Under the pieces are notes generated by a model. It ran no database searches, had not been told where the DNA came from, and saw only the letters and a list, made by a program, of their open reading frames with translations. The position numbers and the translations under genes were made by a program. Shown here piece after piece: positions 12,508 through 24,690 of a DNA stretch of 64,000 nt. Position 1 is the stretch's first letter. Every line of letters starts with the position of its first letter. The stretch spans positions 38,385,473 to 38,449,472 of the forward strand of contig CM049319.1 of assembly GCA_026874595.1 (NCBI GenBank), read 5' to 3'. The stretch is from Sipunculus nudus. Taxonomy: Eukaryota; Annelida; Sipuncula; Golfingiida; Sipunculidae.

Positions 12508-13693
12508 AACTAGAATATGGGTAGTCAACAAGGGACTGTATCCGCCAAAATCAGAGTGGAACGGGTGAAGTGAGGCATGGATTGAGTGGCAAGGGGAAAC
12601 AGAGTGAGGTCTGTTGCATAATAGCCTGGATGTCTGCAGTCGAAATGTGTATGTAGGTTGCGCCACCTACCACAAAATACAGAAAGCTGTCCAAGTTGTA
12701 TACATATGCAAAATTTTAGGCAGATAAGTCAAACCACTACTGAGATATGAGTGATTTTAGCCAACGGCAGACAAACAGAAGGACTTGTGCAAAGAAGGTG
12801 GCAGGTGGCGCCACCAATTCTGTGTATGATTAAGAGCTATGTGAGATCAATACACATGCAAAATTTCAGGGGGATATGTCAAACCAGTCCTTATATATAT
12901 CCCTGAATGTCTGCAGCGTATACATATATATAGGTGGCGCCACCTGCCACAAAATCGAGAAAGCTATCAAAGATGTATAAACATGCAAAATGTTAGGCAG
13001 ATAAGTCACACACCACTACTGAGATATGAGTGATTTTAGCCCACGGCAGACAAACAGACGGACGCTGTGCAAAAATGGTGGCAGGTGGCACCACCAATTT
13101 TGTGTATGATCAAGAGCTATGCGAGATCTATTAACATGCAAACTTTTGGCCCAACTGGTCAAACAGTTCCCTTGATATGAGCTTGGATGTCTGCAGCTTA
13201 AACGTGAATGTAGGTGGTGCCACCTGTCATAAAATCAAGGAAGCTGTCCAGGATTTATACACATGCACAATTTCTGGTGGTTAAGTCCAACCAATGCAGA
13301 GAGATGAGTGTTTTTATCCCAAGGCAGATGAACAGACGGACGCTGTGCAAAAATGGTTGCAGGTGGCGCCACCATTTTTAGTATATGTTATAAAGCTTTC
13401 CAAGGGCTACATTTGTGCAAAATCTTTAGCCTTATCGGTCAAACGGTTCCCGCGATATGTGGGTTTATGTGTGGAAACAGGCGCACAAATGGACGCTGGG
13501 CAGAGAGGAAAGGTCAGAGGTCAACCAAAAATGAGGGCGCAGCAGTTCACATGTGACCGATCATAATTCCGAATTTTAAAAAATTCTGCCAAGTGGTTAT
13601 GGAGGAGTTCTCCAGAAACCTATGCGGTGATGGCGGCAGCGTCTGCGTCCGACTGAAAACATAGTATCCGCAAAACTCTGTTTTGGCGGATAC
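12508..13693 (-). mobile_element. Helentron-like non-autonomous element, family A copy 1
   Basis: Plus-strand left end aactagaatatgggtagtc; right end is the 30-bp hairpin gtatccgc...gcggatac at 13664-13693. The interior consists of about 150-bp monomers carrying ggtggcgccacc. It is inserted in element E5: the flanks join as acacaaa/aatgattgtag, matching the uninterrupted relative at about 6280-6295 (opposite strand). No target duplication is seen. Confidence 0.7.
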
Positions 13694-14089
13694 AATGATT
13701 GTAGCTGGCACCACCAGTCTAACATACAACGAAGAGATATATACATATGCCCAATGTCAGACTGATATGTCAAACCCCTCCTGTAAAATAAAAGAAGGGA
13801 CATACACTATGCAAAAATTATTGCAGGTGGCGCCACCAGTCTTGTACACTATAAAGCTACCCGATATGTATAACCATGCCCAATTATTGGTTGATGTATC
13901 AAATTCCTCTGTAGAAATAAGCAGGCGCATACATTGCAAAAGTCAATGTAGGTGGCACCACCTGTCTTGTAAATGACGCATAGACAGGTCAAAATATCAG
14001 TCAATACATCAAACTTCCCCAGAGTTTGATGCACTGGGCTGACAAGGCTAAGGTGAGTAAGGCAGTTGCCCCCAAGTGACCTGTGACAA

Positions 14090-14360
14090 ATTGCTGCCTC
14101 AAGCTACTGCACTGAGTGAACTCTTGACCTGCACCTGGCTAGACTGAGTGAACTTATGACCTGTACCTGGCTGCACTGAGTGAACTCTTGACCTGTTGCA
14201 TAATCTGACACAGTTGGCAGTCTGCCAAAGCTATAAATAGATTCAGGCTGAACTTTGGTGTAAAATATAATGCAGTGAGCAGTCTGCCAAAGCTATAAAT
14301 AGAATGCAGCTACTGCACTGAGTGAACTCTTGACCTATACCTGGCTGCACTTCTTCCAAT
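14090..14360. repeat. Tandem repeat, 'actgagtgaactcttgacct' units
   Basis: Four imperfect copies of 'ctgcactgagtgaactcttg' plus 'acctgtacctgg', interleaved with two copies of 'cagtctgccaaagctataaa'. It lies inside element E5. Confidence 0.6.
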
Positions 14361-15974
14361 CCTGAAACTGTGCCAAAACTATTTATAGAGCTGACATCAT
14401 CTTGGCTAATGGCCCACATCAAGGCACTGGCAATCTGCCAATGGTATACCAAGTGCTGCCATCTGTACACAAAAGTGGCCCCTAGTTGAAATAACTTTGA
14501 AATTTATTTTCCCAATACAAAATGCTTTTCAGCTGACTTTTTTTTTACAAAAAAAAAGTATTCAGGAATATATGTAAAATTATTATGGATGCATACTGAA
14601 TGCAAAATTAAAATACAGATATATCTCATTGATGGCAAATTCTTGAATTAAGTTGAGTAGGGATACCAATAATTTATGATCCACGTCCAGTTGTCTTTAT
14701 ATAGCCACAGAGAGCTGAATATCCATGATTGTAACATTACCTAGTATGATGAAAAATTTAAATCATAAATCTAAATTTTTTTAAAAGCTTTTAAAAAATC
14801 TTTCTTGTCAATATTAACCAAAGATAACCTGAAATCTAAATGTCTAGTGGCATGATGTAATAGATGCTGATAAACTGGTGCCAGGCAAGATGTAACAGCA
14901 TCACATAGCTAACATATATGATAAAATGACTCAATTCAATCTCCATAATTCAGCCAAAAATCATTCATGTGGAACCATTAATGACAATTATTATAAGAAT
15001 TATTGTAGGGATTATTCTTGTAAAATATTTAACAAACTGGCTTCAGTGGCATCAGTCGAAAAACGTTTCGCAGGTTTATAACTCATATAGGAAGATACAG
15101 CAAACTGGCTAAGTTCAGCTTCCCGTAACTCAGCCAAAAAGCACTGAACCAAAACCATTTGAACAAACTTGAATTATCAACATCTGAAGATTATTAATTT
15201 GTGGGATTTAAGAATTTGGCCCAATGGTTTTTGAGAAGAAGATCTTTGTAGCCACTGAGCTAAAATGGGCTGTTATGGCATATGACTAAATTCAGCTTCC
15301 CATAACTTAGCCAAAAGTCACTGAAAAGAGACCATTTGAACAAACATCAGAAAGCACTACCCTAGGATCATTTCTGTGCGATATTAAACATTTTTGCCAT
15401 ATGGTTTCAGAGAAGAAGTTTTTTGTAGCCCTCAGTGTGATACAGGCACTGATGACCCCGTACAAAACAGGCCGATGCAGGTGGCGCCACCAATACCTCA
15501 ATTTCAGATATGACCTAAGTGACCAACATTGGCATAAAATTTGGTGATGATAGCTCCAGCCGTTTCTGAGATTTAAATTTTAATATGCTTTTTGCACAGT
15601 TAACAAAGTTCAACCTCCTGCAACTCAACCAAAAATCTCCGAACTGGAACCATTCGAACAATTTTGAGAAAGATTGTTCCAGGGATCATTTCTGTGAAAT
15701 ATTGGACAATTTGGCTGGACAGTTTCGGAGGAGAAGATTTTTAAAGCTTTTTTTTAGCTTTTTCCTTTTAAAATCTAAGAAAATGCAGTTAGAAAAAAAT
15801 AAACAAAATCCGATATAGTTTTTTGAATGACTGATTATTTGCAAAAATTTTGGTGATGCTAGCTCCGGCCGTTTTTGAGATAGCTATGGTTAACGTACAG
15901 ACGACGCACGACGCACGACGCACGACGCACAACGGACGACGCCGCACCATCGCATAAGCTCACAGGTTCGCTAA

Positions 15975-18184
15975 AAAAAACAGCCTCCCAGACCACGTAC
16001 CTTGGTCAAATCACCCAGATTTCCGAAACCTTCCCATATTCCCATCTCAGATTTTCATGAAGTTTTTTTTACAAGTATATACTCATGTTTGATGAACACA
16101 TGCAAACTATTTTTGCTTAATTTCCAGTAGTTTCATAGATATATTTTTCTAAAGGGTACCAAACTCCATTTTTTTTCACTTGCGAGAAGGCAGTATCTCA
16201 GCATAGAATGCATGTATAAAGCTCCAATTCGTTTTATGCACTGTATGGGTACCATACGTATGATAAAAAAACTTAAAATTGTAACAGTGTGCTTTCATTG
16301 TTATAGCTTAACATCTATAGCAATTTATTCATTTTCGCAATTTTACGTAAAACTTCATTGATCAAACTCTTGTGAGAATGTTTTCCAAGGAATATGTTTC
16401 ATATTGTAGAATTTGCATATCCAGGTACAGGTAACTGTTGTTATGAAAATAAAACATAATGGTCATCAGATTAAGGTTCTCCGAGTTATTGCAGCATTAA
16501 AATTGGATGTAGCAGTAAAACTGCAAAAATTGACCTTTGAACTCAGCAGAATTTGACCACGTGGGAAAACTTCTCGGCCACTTCATTTTTTAAAGAGAAA
16601 CTTTGCCAACTTTGTGTCATTTTTTTCTAACTCAAATGCCTTCTCAGTAAAAAAATCACCAAATATGTCGATTATTTATACACCAAAATTATGAAAGTCT
16701 ATGTGTTTTACATGTGTTATATATGCCTTGAGTTTGTCAATAATAGTTTGCAAGGGGTGTATGGCATTATAAAAATTCTTCAGTATCACATTGGTCAAAT
16801 AATTTCATTATCTAAAATATGATTTTTGTTTGTTAATCAAGTGTTTTAGTACACAAGCACGGGAAACAAACATAGATCTTTAATATAAATTTATCATAAA
16901 CTTTCTCTCTTTAAACCTCAAGTCAACACTGTTTGGAAAGATTTCAGCATGCTTAACAGCCTGGTGTTACTTGTTCACATGCAAGCTTACTCTAATATTT
17001 AAGAGGAGTGCACATAACTGCTGTTCTTTTACAAATAATCACAGACTTTTAATTTCAAAATAATAGATTGTAATTATGGAAGGGAACCCAGTGTAGTATG
17101 ATACATCAGAAGTGTCATAAGACAGCGTTCGTTAGAAAATGTGAACTATAGCTGATCAGTGAGTTGACAGAAAGAGACCGAAGACTTTTACAATGGAGAG
17201 CAGATATGCATGTTAAGCATTCTGATACCATTTATTAATTACTTAGTTAAAGCTTGGTCTTGGTATCGAAACAGAAACAGATTCATTCTACCACAGCACT
17301 TCTATCTTCCAAATAGAGATTATAGAGACGCTCATAAATGTATGTCAAACTAACACAGGGCATCTTATCAGGTCCTAGACTCTTCAAGATTCCTGGATAT
17401 TTGTAATCATACCAATGTGATAAGACTCCGGGTTCCGGGTGTATTATAATTTGAAACATTACAAGAACTGAAGAAGCCAATGACGTGTATATTTTGCACA
17501 TAATGTTACTGGGAAACGGAGGTATAAGTATTTCATAATGGCAATTGTTGCAATAATTACGGAGAGATTTATTAAGGTGGTGCATATAAGTATAATAACC
17601 GGGGAGTAGCTTGGGTGGATGTTACGACTATAGGCTGGTATGTTTTATTTTACAATTTGATATAACTTAGCATTAATGCCGAGCTGACGGGCACTGTTTA
17701 TTGAACAACACAGATGACATTCATTCCCAGGAAAGGGCTTTCAAAACGAATATTTAATTAATAAACCTCGTTACAGAAGGATCATACTTCAAATGCAGGT
17801 TCTACATACGTCAAGTCTACTAATGTGGAAGAGAACCACTCAAAACTTAGTCGTCTGAAATTCTATGGGAAACTTCAGAAGTGGCATCTCTGGTTTTACT
17901 ATAGTGTGTCAGGTGTGGGTGTTTAAGATTCAATGCTCGTCTAAAAGTGTTTGAATGCAGAAAATTGAGACTAAAATTCCTATTCCTGGTCGTCAACTAC
18001 CTGATCCGGAAGAAGACAATGCAAACACTGCCATTTATCACTTTACGAACCACACTTGATAGAATTGGTTCCTTACATAAAATCCGGGAAAAGCCTGATA
18101 CTACAGCAGTTTCCACACCTGAGAGTATTATGGAGCAGGCGTGTCCGTATGCTTTACCTTAATCTCACCCAATCCACCCAAGGA
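15975..18184. other. Intergenic, no gene recognised
   Basis: AT-rich sequence with no splice-bounded open frame that I can assign. The only longer frame is a 100-codon - strand ORF at 17283-17585. It has no recognisable domain, and its reality as a gene is doubtful. Confidence 0.4.
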
Positions 18185-18455
18185 AGATCAGGTACCGCTA
18201 CAGGTTACGCAGGCCTGATCAGGTACCACTACAGTTTACACAGACCGGATCAGGTACCACTACAGGTTACACAGACCGGATCAGGTACCACTACAGGTTA
18301 CGCAGACCGGATCAGGTAGCACTACAGTTAACGCAGACCGGATCAGATACCACTACGGTTTACGCAGACCGGATCAGGTACCACTAGAGTTTACGCAGAC
18401 CGGATCAGATACCACTACGGTTTACGCAGACCGGATCAGGTACCACTACAGGTTA
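18185..18455. repeat. 31-bp minisatellite
   Basis: Eight to nine copies of a unit containing acgcagaccggatcaggtac and cactacaggtt. Copies differ at a few positions (gataccactacggttt, gtagcactacagtta). Confidence 0.9.
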
Positions 18456-19519
18456 TGATGGACTGTCCCCCATTACTTCTTCTCGTTATCACCGCCATTG
18501 TAAACAGATCACTCATGTAACTCCTCTACTAAAGAAGTTTTCCTAAGACTGATCCACTCAGCAACTGCTGCTCGGTATAAAATTACCAGTCCCCTCCAGG
18601 ACAGGATTGTAACTACCAAAGTAAAAAAGCAGTTGGAAGACATCTACAGGAACTCTCCTGAAGCGCATACAGCTCTGCGACGGTTAACCTGAAGACAGAA
18701 AGCGACCTCCTCATTGCAATGGATAAAAGCAAAGCATCACACGCGTTGCTGGTTGACTTTTCCAAGTAAATTATACTTTCGACCATTAGATATTACATCA
18801 GTGACTGAGCAATTATTTTGGTATATGTGGAGCTACATGGCAGATTCGAGTCTCACCTCTCCTGTCATTCACGGTGAATATCAGCGGAACATTTTCAACC
18901 AGATGTGATTTTACATTTGGTGTCACCCGGAGGGTCCGCCCTTGGCCCCTTATGGTGTACACCAATATACGAACTATCGAATTAACCTACTTGGCTGAAA
19001 ACAAATATCATGTTCGCATACACCTATAGTTATGCAAAAGATAACTGACTCTTTATCACTTGCAAAGTCAAAGTACCGTAAGTTAATCTTTATTCTAATT
19101 AAATAGCTGAATCTTGTGGTATGCTTAGTCGACTGAACCGTGGATACTTGTCACCAGAGAACTGTGACTTGTTTATTTAATCATTATTGTATTGCACATT
19201 CAAGTAAGGAAAGTATAACCAGATGGTTGTTTTAATAATTTCTTGCATATAAAAATGCAGTATCATATGTATCGATGTTTGCATGGGAACGTATGTTTAG
19301 AGAACCCAGGTTTTTTATTTGATGTTAGTTTAAGTACTGTCGGAACCCCGGGAGAACTGGTTCTTCCCGGTCTAAGTCTAGTCGGTTTCCTGTAATAACT
19401 TTGTTTACTATTGAAAACAAAAGTCACAGCACCTGCATACTTGATTTTTCCCATACTTTATTCTCTGGAGGCGTGTCCATTTTAGTATTCACGCACTGAA
19501 CGACAGGCCACATAATACT
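18456..19519. other. Intergenic, no gene recognised
   Basis: Short open frames only. No domain, splice-bounded exon or repeat end was identified. Confidence 0.4.
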
Positions 19520-19725
19520 GCGAGGCCCCTTTTCCATGCGCGCGGAAACGCGCGTTTCCGCTCGCTGAAAAAAATCGCGCAAGTGTATAACAGGTATACC
19601 TTTTCCATGCAGGCGGAAACGCGCGCGTTTCCGCGCGCGTGTGAAATGAACATCGTGCGATGCGCGATTTTTCAGCGCGCGTTACCGCGCGCGGAAAAAT
19701 CGCACCAGTGTAAATCATGTGTCCC
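19520..19725. mobile_element. GC-rich palindromic repeat element, copy 1
   Basis: The left edge gaggccccttttccatgcg is followed by nested palindromes such as ggaaacgcgcgcgtttcc and by gcgcgatttttcagcgcgcg. The same modules recur at 20195-20269 and 24659-24690, where they host the hAT element. This is probably a foldback MITE; its exact ends are not defined. Confidence 0.55.
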
Positions 19726-19836
19726 GAATGCAGGCCGCGAATGCAGTCTGATTGAGGACGCCCCAGCATAGGCCTCTATCATGCATGGCGACAAGTCATA
19801 CTTAACTGCTGTTCTGCTTGTCTACTTTAATGCATG

Positions 19837-19838
<2 letters not shown>

Positions 19839-19922
<84 letters not shown>
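19839..19922. repeat. (TA)n microsatellite
   Basis: About 40 TA dinucleotides with one ca interruption. Confidence 0.95.
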
Positions 19923-19925
<3 letters not shown>

Positions 19926-20149
19926 AACATATATATGAGCGGCGAGTGTGTTAAATATCTTATTACCGACTGCGGTAGTTAATAATCTTCTCATATATAG
20001 CCTATATACGCCCCCCGCCCTCCTGTTAATAGCACACTACCGTAATAAAAACTATACGTTCCTGCAAATGTAATGAAATTTTAAATGTATACATGCATAA
20101 ACTGAACAGACACATGCTTGACATGATGCCGGGAAGGCTGTGGGACGGT

Positions 20150-20269
20150 TAATACCTTGTGAAAATAGGTCACGCGAAGGGGGAATTCTGCGAAAACGCG
20201 CGCGTTTCCGCGCAAATGGAAAAGCCCAATTCAGCGCGATTTTTCAGCGCGCGGAAACGCGGCGTTTCC
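20150..20269. mobile_element. GC-rich palindromic element, copy 2, left part
   Basis: It shares gcgcgattttt and cagcgcgcggaaacgcg with copy 1. It is cut at 20270 by the hAT element and continues at 24659 through cgcacgcatggaaaaggggcc. Confidence 0.55.
20262..20269. repeat. hAT target-site duplication, left copy
   Basis: The octamer gcgtttcc is identical to 24659-24666. Confidence 0.9.
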
Positions 20270-23200
20270 CAGGGGCGGATTAAGGTTGCATGGGGCCACT
20301 GGCTGTATTTCAAGCAGGGGCCCTTTTCCTCAAACATATAACCTGTGTACAAATAAACAAGACATGAAAACAAAAACAAATTTTATGCCTTTATATGCTA
20401 GCTATCAATCCATTACATGCAACATAACACAAGTATATAGCAGTAATACTGTAATAGCACGTCATCCCATCATTCACATGGCACGTTTTCGGGTTTTCTT
20501 TATGGCAAAGTCATCAATTAAGTCATCAAAATTGACTGCACTGACAATTTCAGTTTCAATGCTCATCAGGGAGAGCATACTTAGTCTCTGCTGCTGCATA
20601 CAACTTCTGACTTCACTCTTAATTCTCTTCAACTTGGAGAAAGATCTCTCGCCACTGCGGTTTGACGTAAGCATACACAGATAGATACGGAGTGCAATGT
20701 GCACATTGGGGAAGCTTTGTGCACAATTTGTTTCATTAAGCAGCAACAGCATTTTTAGCTCTGGGGTTTGTTCCGTGCATTGCGTTGAGGTGTGTCCCTG
20801 TTCACTCACAGATTTAAAATTAAAAAAGTTCTACAAACTGAACTAACTCATTAGGGAAGCAGTCTTCAAAATCAGTTGGGTAGTCTTTCAAGTTTTTTGC
20901 TGCTTCTTGGGTTGCTTCACTGTCTAGCTCAGTCAAGTTTGAGAGAAATCCAAATTTCATCTCAACTTCTTGATATGCCTCTAAGCGCTGAAGAAGGGCT
21001 GAAGTCATTTTGTCAATGATAGGGAGAAACACCTCAACCCTGAACTTTTCTCTGGGCGAGAGAACTGTTTCGGCGGAGGGTCCCTCATCAAATTGTCGCT
21101 TTCTCTTCTTTGCCGTTTGGATGATTCTTTGTACTCTTTGTCCACAGACTTTACCTTTCCCTTTTCTTCATAACGCTCGAATTCAGAACGCTGACCTTTT
21201 ACAAACTCCAGAAGAGATTTCAACAAGTTTACTGCGGAGTTAAGAGACAATCCACTCTCTTGGAGGGACAAACTTGTTTTCTGGAATCGCTCCAGGATTG
21301 TGTCCCACAATTCCAGCAGGATTGTGACTTCGAGTTGCTGAAGTTTTTTCAAAAATCCTTCGGCCTCAAGTCTGCTTTCTCTTGGTTGATTTTCGTCAGT
21401 TGCTAGATCTTCAAGTGCTGCAATGTTCTCGTTGTAGCCTCTACTTACGGCCCTAACAGCATCGTGTCGCGCTGACCATCTCGTGTCAGACAAAGCTTTG
21501 TTCACAGGTAAACCTTTCAGGTGAGTTCGATGTACCTGCCAACGATGTGTAGAGGCGACAAGCCAAGCATAAAGGCTCTGCAGAAGATAAAAAAATCCGG
21601 CTGCGACAGGACAACTTTCTGCTGCACCCTTCCCAACTAAATTCAGGGAATGTGCTGTACAAGGTACGTAATGAGCAACACTGGCCCTCTGACGAAGAAC
21701 AGCCTGGACGCCTTTATACTTCCCGCTCATGTTTGCAGCGTTGTCGTATGACTGTCCACGGCAATCTTGTATGTTTATGCCATGTTCATCCAAGAAATTT
21801 AGGATGATATTGGCAATTTCAGACCCTGTGTGAGAGTACATTGGTATAAATTTAATGAATCGTTCAACCGGACCAGACTTCAGAACATAGCGGACAATAA
21901 CCGTCAGCTGGTCTACATGCATGACATCGGGGGTGGAGTCTACAGATATGGAGAAGTACTTTGCGGATTTGATTTCATTAGTGATCACAGAGAGTACTTT
22001 TTGGCCCATCAACTGAATTACTTCTTCACAGATTGTTGAAGACAGGTATGACGCGTGTCCACGTCCCTTGTTTGCATGCTTACTGATGTGCTCTGCAAGA
22101 AATGTGTCATATTGACTCAGTAATTCAAGTATACCAAGGTAGTTACCGTTGCTAGGAGAGCCAATAAGTTCATTCTTGCCACGAAACGAAAGACCACGAA
22201 TGCAAAGGAATTGTACAACGCTGACTATTCTCTGGAGAACTTGTTTCCAATATTTGACCTCCATGTCATAATGCTTCACTAGATCACAGTCGATTTGACC
22301 AGTTGCTTTTCGCGCACATAATGCTGCCATCGCATCAAGATGCTGTTTCGAGTTTTCATGTTTTGAAAGCTGTTCATGAGCATGTTTCCAATCATTGAAG
22401 CCGCTTGTAAGCTTACTCACCACAGATGACATTAACTTGCACACAAAACAATAAACACGACCACTGGTTTTAGAATAACATAGCCAATTTCTGTCGAACT
22501 GTTCTCCTGTCCGTGCATGAACACGTGTAAACAAGGCTGAAGTACAATACCGGCGCTGTGACTCCTTCTCCCTCTGTACCATCAATTCTTTAAATCCTTC
22601 ATCTTTATGTTGACAAGAAGATGACCCACGCTGAATCCAGTAATTTCGCAGATTTTCTGGTAGTTTGTCTGGCCAAAGATGGAGATCAGTAATACAATCA
22701 TCGTTAAGAGGTTGGGGAGTCTTCCTGTCACCTTCAGTTATCAAATCAGTGTCCGCCGTTGATACAGAAGGCTTTTCCACGCCTTCTCCTGTAGAAGTCG
22801 TACCCGCCTTTTTAACAGAAGGCTGTCCCGCGTCTTCTCCTGTAGAAGTCGTACCCGCCTTTGTTAAAGAAGGCTGTTCCACGTCTTCTCCTGTGGAAGT
22901 CGTGGACGTAGCTGGTTTAAAGAATGATGTTAACTTTGGAGTCTTTTCTGTAATCTCACTCTCTCGTTTCTTCTTTTCAGAGGCAGCTGCACGTTTTTGT
23001 GCTCCACTCAGATAATTACGCTGCATTACTTATCTGAAATGAAAATGAAGTGATTCATATAAAACAAGTACTGAACAGAAAATGGTCGCTTAGCAGCTTG
23101 ATAACAAACTGACATTACTCTAATAGTCGTTTATTACCCAGAGAAGAAAAAAAACTGGCACCTATAGCACAAATGAACAGAATCAGGGACAGGATTTGCC

Positions 23201-24658
23201 GATTTGGCCTTCATTTGCAAAAAAAGGAGCGGACAAAGAGGGGAATCAAAAAACAAATAATTATGTTTACATGGCCTAACTATACAAGTGAACAATTAAC
23301 ATTTTTTGTTTGGCCTAACGTTTGTGTTCCTACCCAAAGCATTTTTTTTTTGTTTGGCCTAACGTTTTTGCTCCTACATAATGCTTCACCCCAACCAGAC
23401 TAGAGTCGGATTAACAATTTAACACCTGACGCTTGGCGGCCTTGGCCTGTTTGTTAACAATCAATCCGCTACCAGTGAATAGAAAAAAAACAATAAAAAA
23501 CATCCTTAGTATACCTTACCTTCAGTGTTCCGAACGAACTTGGCGTAAAATCCATAAAAGTTCAGCGGTTCAGCAATCACCTCCTGCCGCCTGCATACGG
23601 AAATGTTACAAGTCGCAAGTGTACCCGTAACTTTCTCCAAAATAATTTATTCGCCCATTCTCTTCGCAGATTTTGAAATTTATTTGAATTATTTCGTTGA
23701 GACAACTTCAGACAAGTACAAAAACTCAAGAAGATCGACTGTTCATAATTTCTTAAGTGACATCGCTGATATGATTCAAGAAAGATAAAAGTGAAATTCT
23801 GAAATGCGAAGAATCACTTTCAGCAAATACTTATAGCTGCCCGCCCGCCCAACACGTTCTCGTCCTAAAATATGCACGGTAATTAATGCAGACAACGGGT
23901 GCGAACGTGGATTTGTCATGGTCTCCTATACAGAGACAGTGTATAATATAATTATTTTTGGTATTTAACAGGTAATGCCAAGACGAGTGATAAGCACATT
24001 CATAAATTAGTTGGAAATTAGAAACAATCACATAGAAACAGAATACAGCAATTAAAACACTGGTCCCAAGTTACTTCGCGCCAAAAAGACGCGTTTTGTC
24101 GGACGCTAAAACGTTTGAAGATGCTTAGTATATCTGACATGTATACTTTGCAAACGCATTTCCACCATTACGCATGCATATCTCGTGTCTGAAAAACTTG
24201 GTTGTCAGTTATCTTGCTGTCTTGACTAATTATTGTGTGTGTGTAGGTGCGTGAGTGTGTTAGTATGTGTGGTGGTTCACCGGGGGTTGGGGGGGGGGGG
24301 GGTGAGCTGGTTGCCACACGACAGTACCACATCTGGTCAGTCAAAGCTCACGCTCAATCTTAGGTTTTATTATGAAACGGCTTTTTATTATCGAGTATTG
24401 ACAGACCTACAGTATTGTCATTTTGTCAAGGGGGAAGGTATTTTGAAAATGTCAATATTAAATCAATTTAAATGTTTTGGGTTTCATCCGCCCGCACCGC
24501 AATAATGACAATCGGTATCTGTCCTTGTTTATTAAATAAATCTAGCAATAAATTTGTTTTACACACATTTTTTTTTCTTAAATTTGGGGGCCCCCCTAAC
24601 AGCGGGGGCCCCTGGCTGCAGCCCCTTCAGCCCCCCCCCCCCCCTTAATCCGCCTCTG
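20270..24658 (-). mobile_element. hAT transposon with terminal repeats and 8-bp target duplication
   Basis: The left end CAGGGGCGGATTAAGG (20270) and right end ccttaatccgcctctg (ending 24658) are inverted repeats with one mismatch. The octamer gcgtttcc flanks both sides (20262-20269 and 24659-24666), the exact 8-bp duplication expected of hAT elements. Length is 4389 bp. The interior carries one transposase gene on the - strand, plus poly-G/C runs next to the right end. The element sits inside a GC-rich palindromic repeat. Confidence 0.93.
20474..23026 (-). pseudogene. hAT transposase (ZMYM1-like, TTF zinc finger), two frameshifts
   Basis: hAT transposases cut and paste their element. The first frame (23026-21005, 673 aa) starts MQRNYLSGAQKR. 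It has three copies of a roughly 18-aa STGED..QPS..KAG repeat (residues 46-92). A TTF-type zinc finger follows at about 180-230 (WLCYS..GRVYCFVCK...H..H). Likely catalytic aspartates are D362 (SVDSTPD) and D427 (QSYDNAANMSG), followed by CTAHSLNL and DTRWSARHDA. A 1-nt shift in the GAGAAAAG tract near 21045 moves the frame to 21032-20820. A T6 run near 20826 shifts it again to a frame ending at 20474, which carries the C-terminal dimerisation domain (SGERSFSKLKRIKSEVRS). Every domain is present, so decay is recent. A candidate acceptor (tttcag) just upstream of the ATG suggests a 5' non-coding exon. Confidence 0.88.
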
Positions 24659-24666
24659 GCGTTTCC
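24659..24666. repeat. hAT target-site duplication, right copy
   Basis: The octamer gcgtttcc is identical to 20262-20269. Confidence 0.9.
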
Positions 24667-24690
24667 GCACGCATGGAAAAGGGGCCTAAG

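Larger units (their letters stand above)
12314..15974. mobile_element. Helentron-like composite element E5, interrupted by family A copy 1
   Basis: The left end aaacaaggcctacaggcc followed by gcgaacctgtg, and the right end cacaggttcgctaa, contain reciprocal 11-bp inverted repeats placed asymmetrically. The left end carries the ggcctacaggcc palindrome. The interior has units with ggtggcgccacc, a 'ctgcactgagtgaactcttg' tandem block (14100-14350) and a 9-bp acgacgcac tandem at 15902-15930 near the right end. Family A copy 1 (12508-13693) splits it. No protein-coding capacity is seen. Confidence 0.55.

Noticed and set aside
22665-23015. 116-codon + strand frame
   Set aside because: It is the antisense shadow of the repetitive N-terminus of the hAT transposase.
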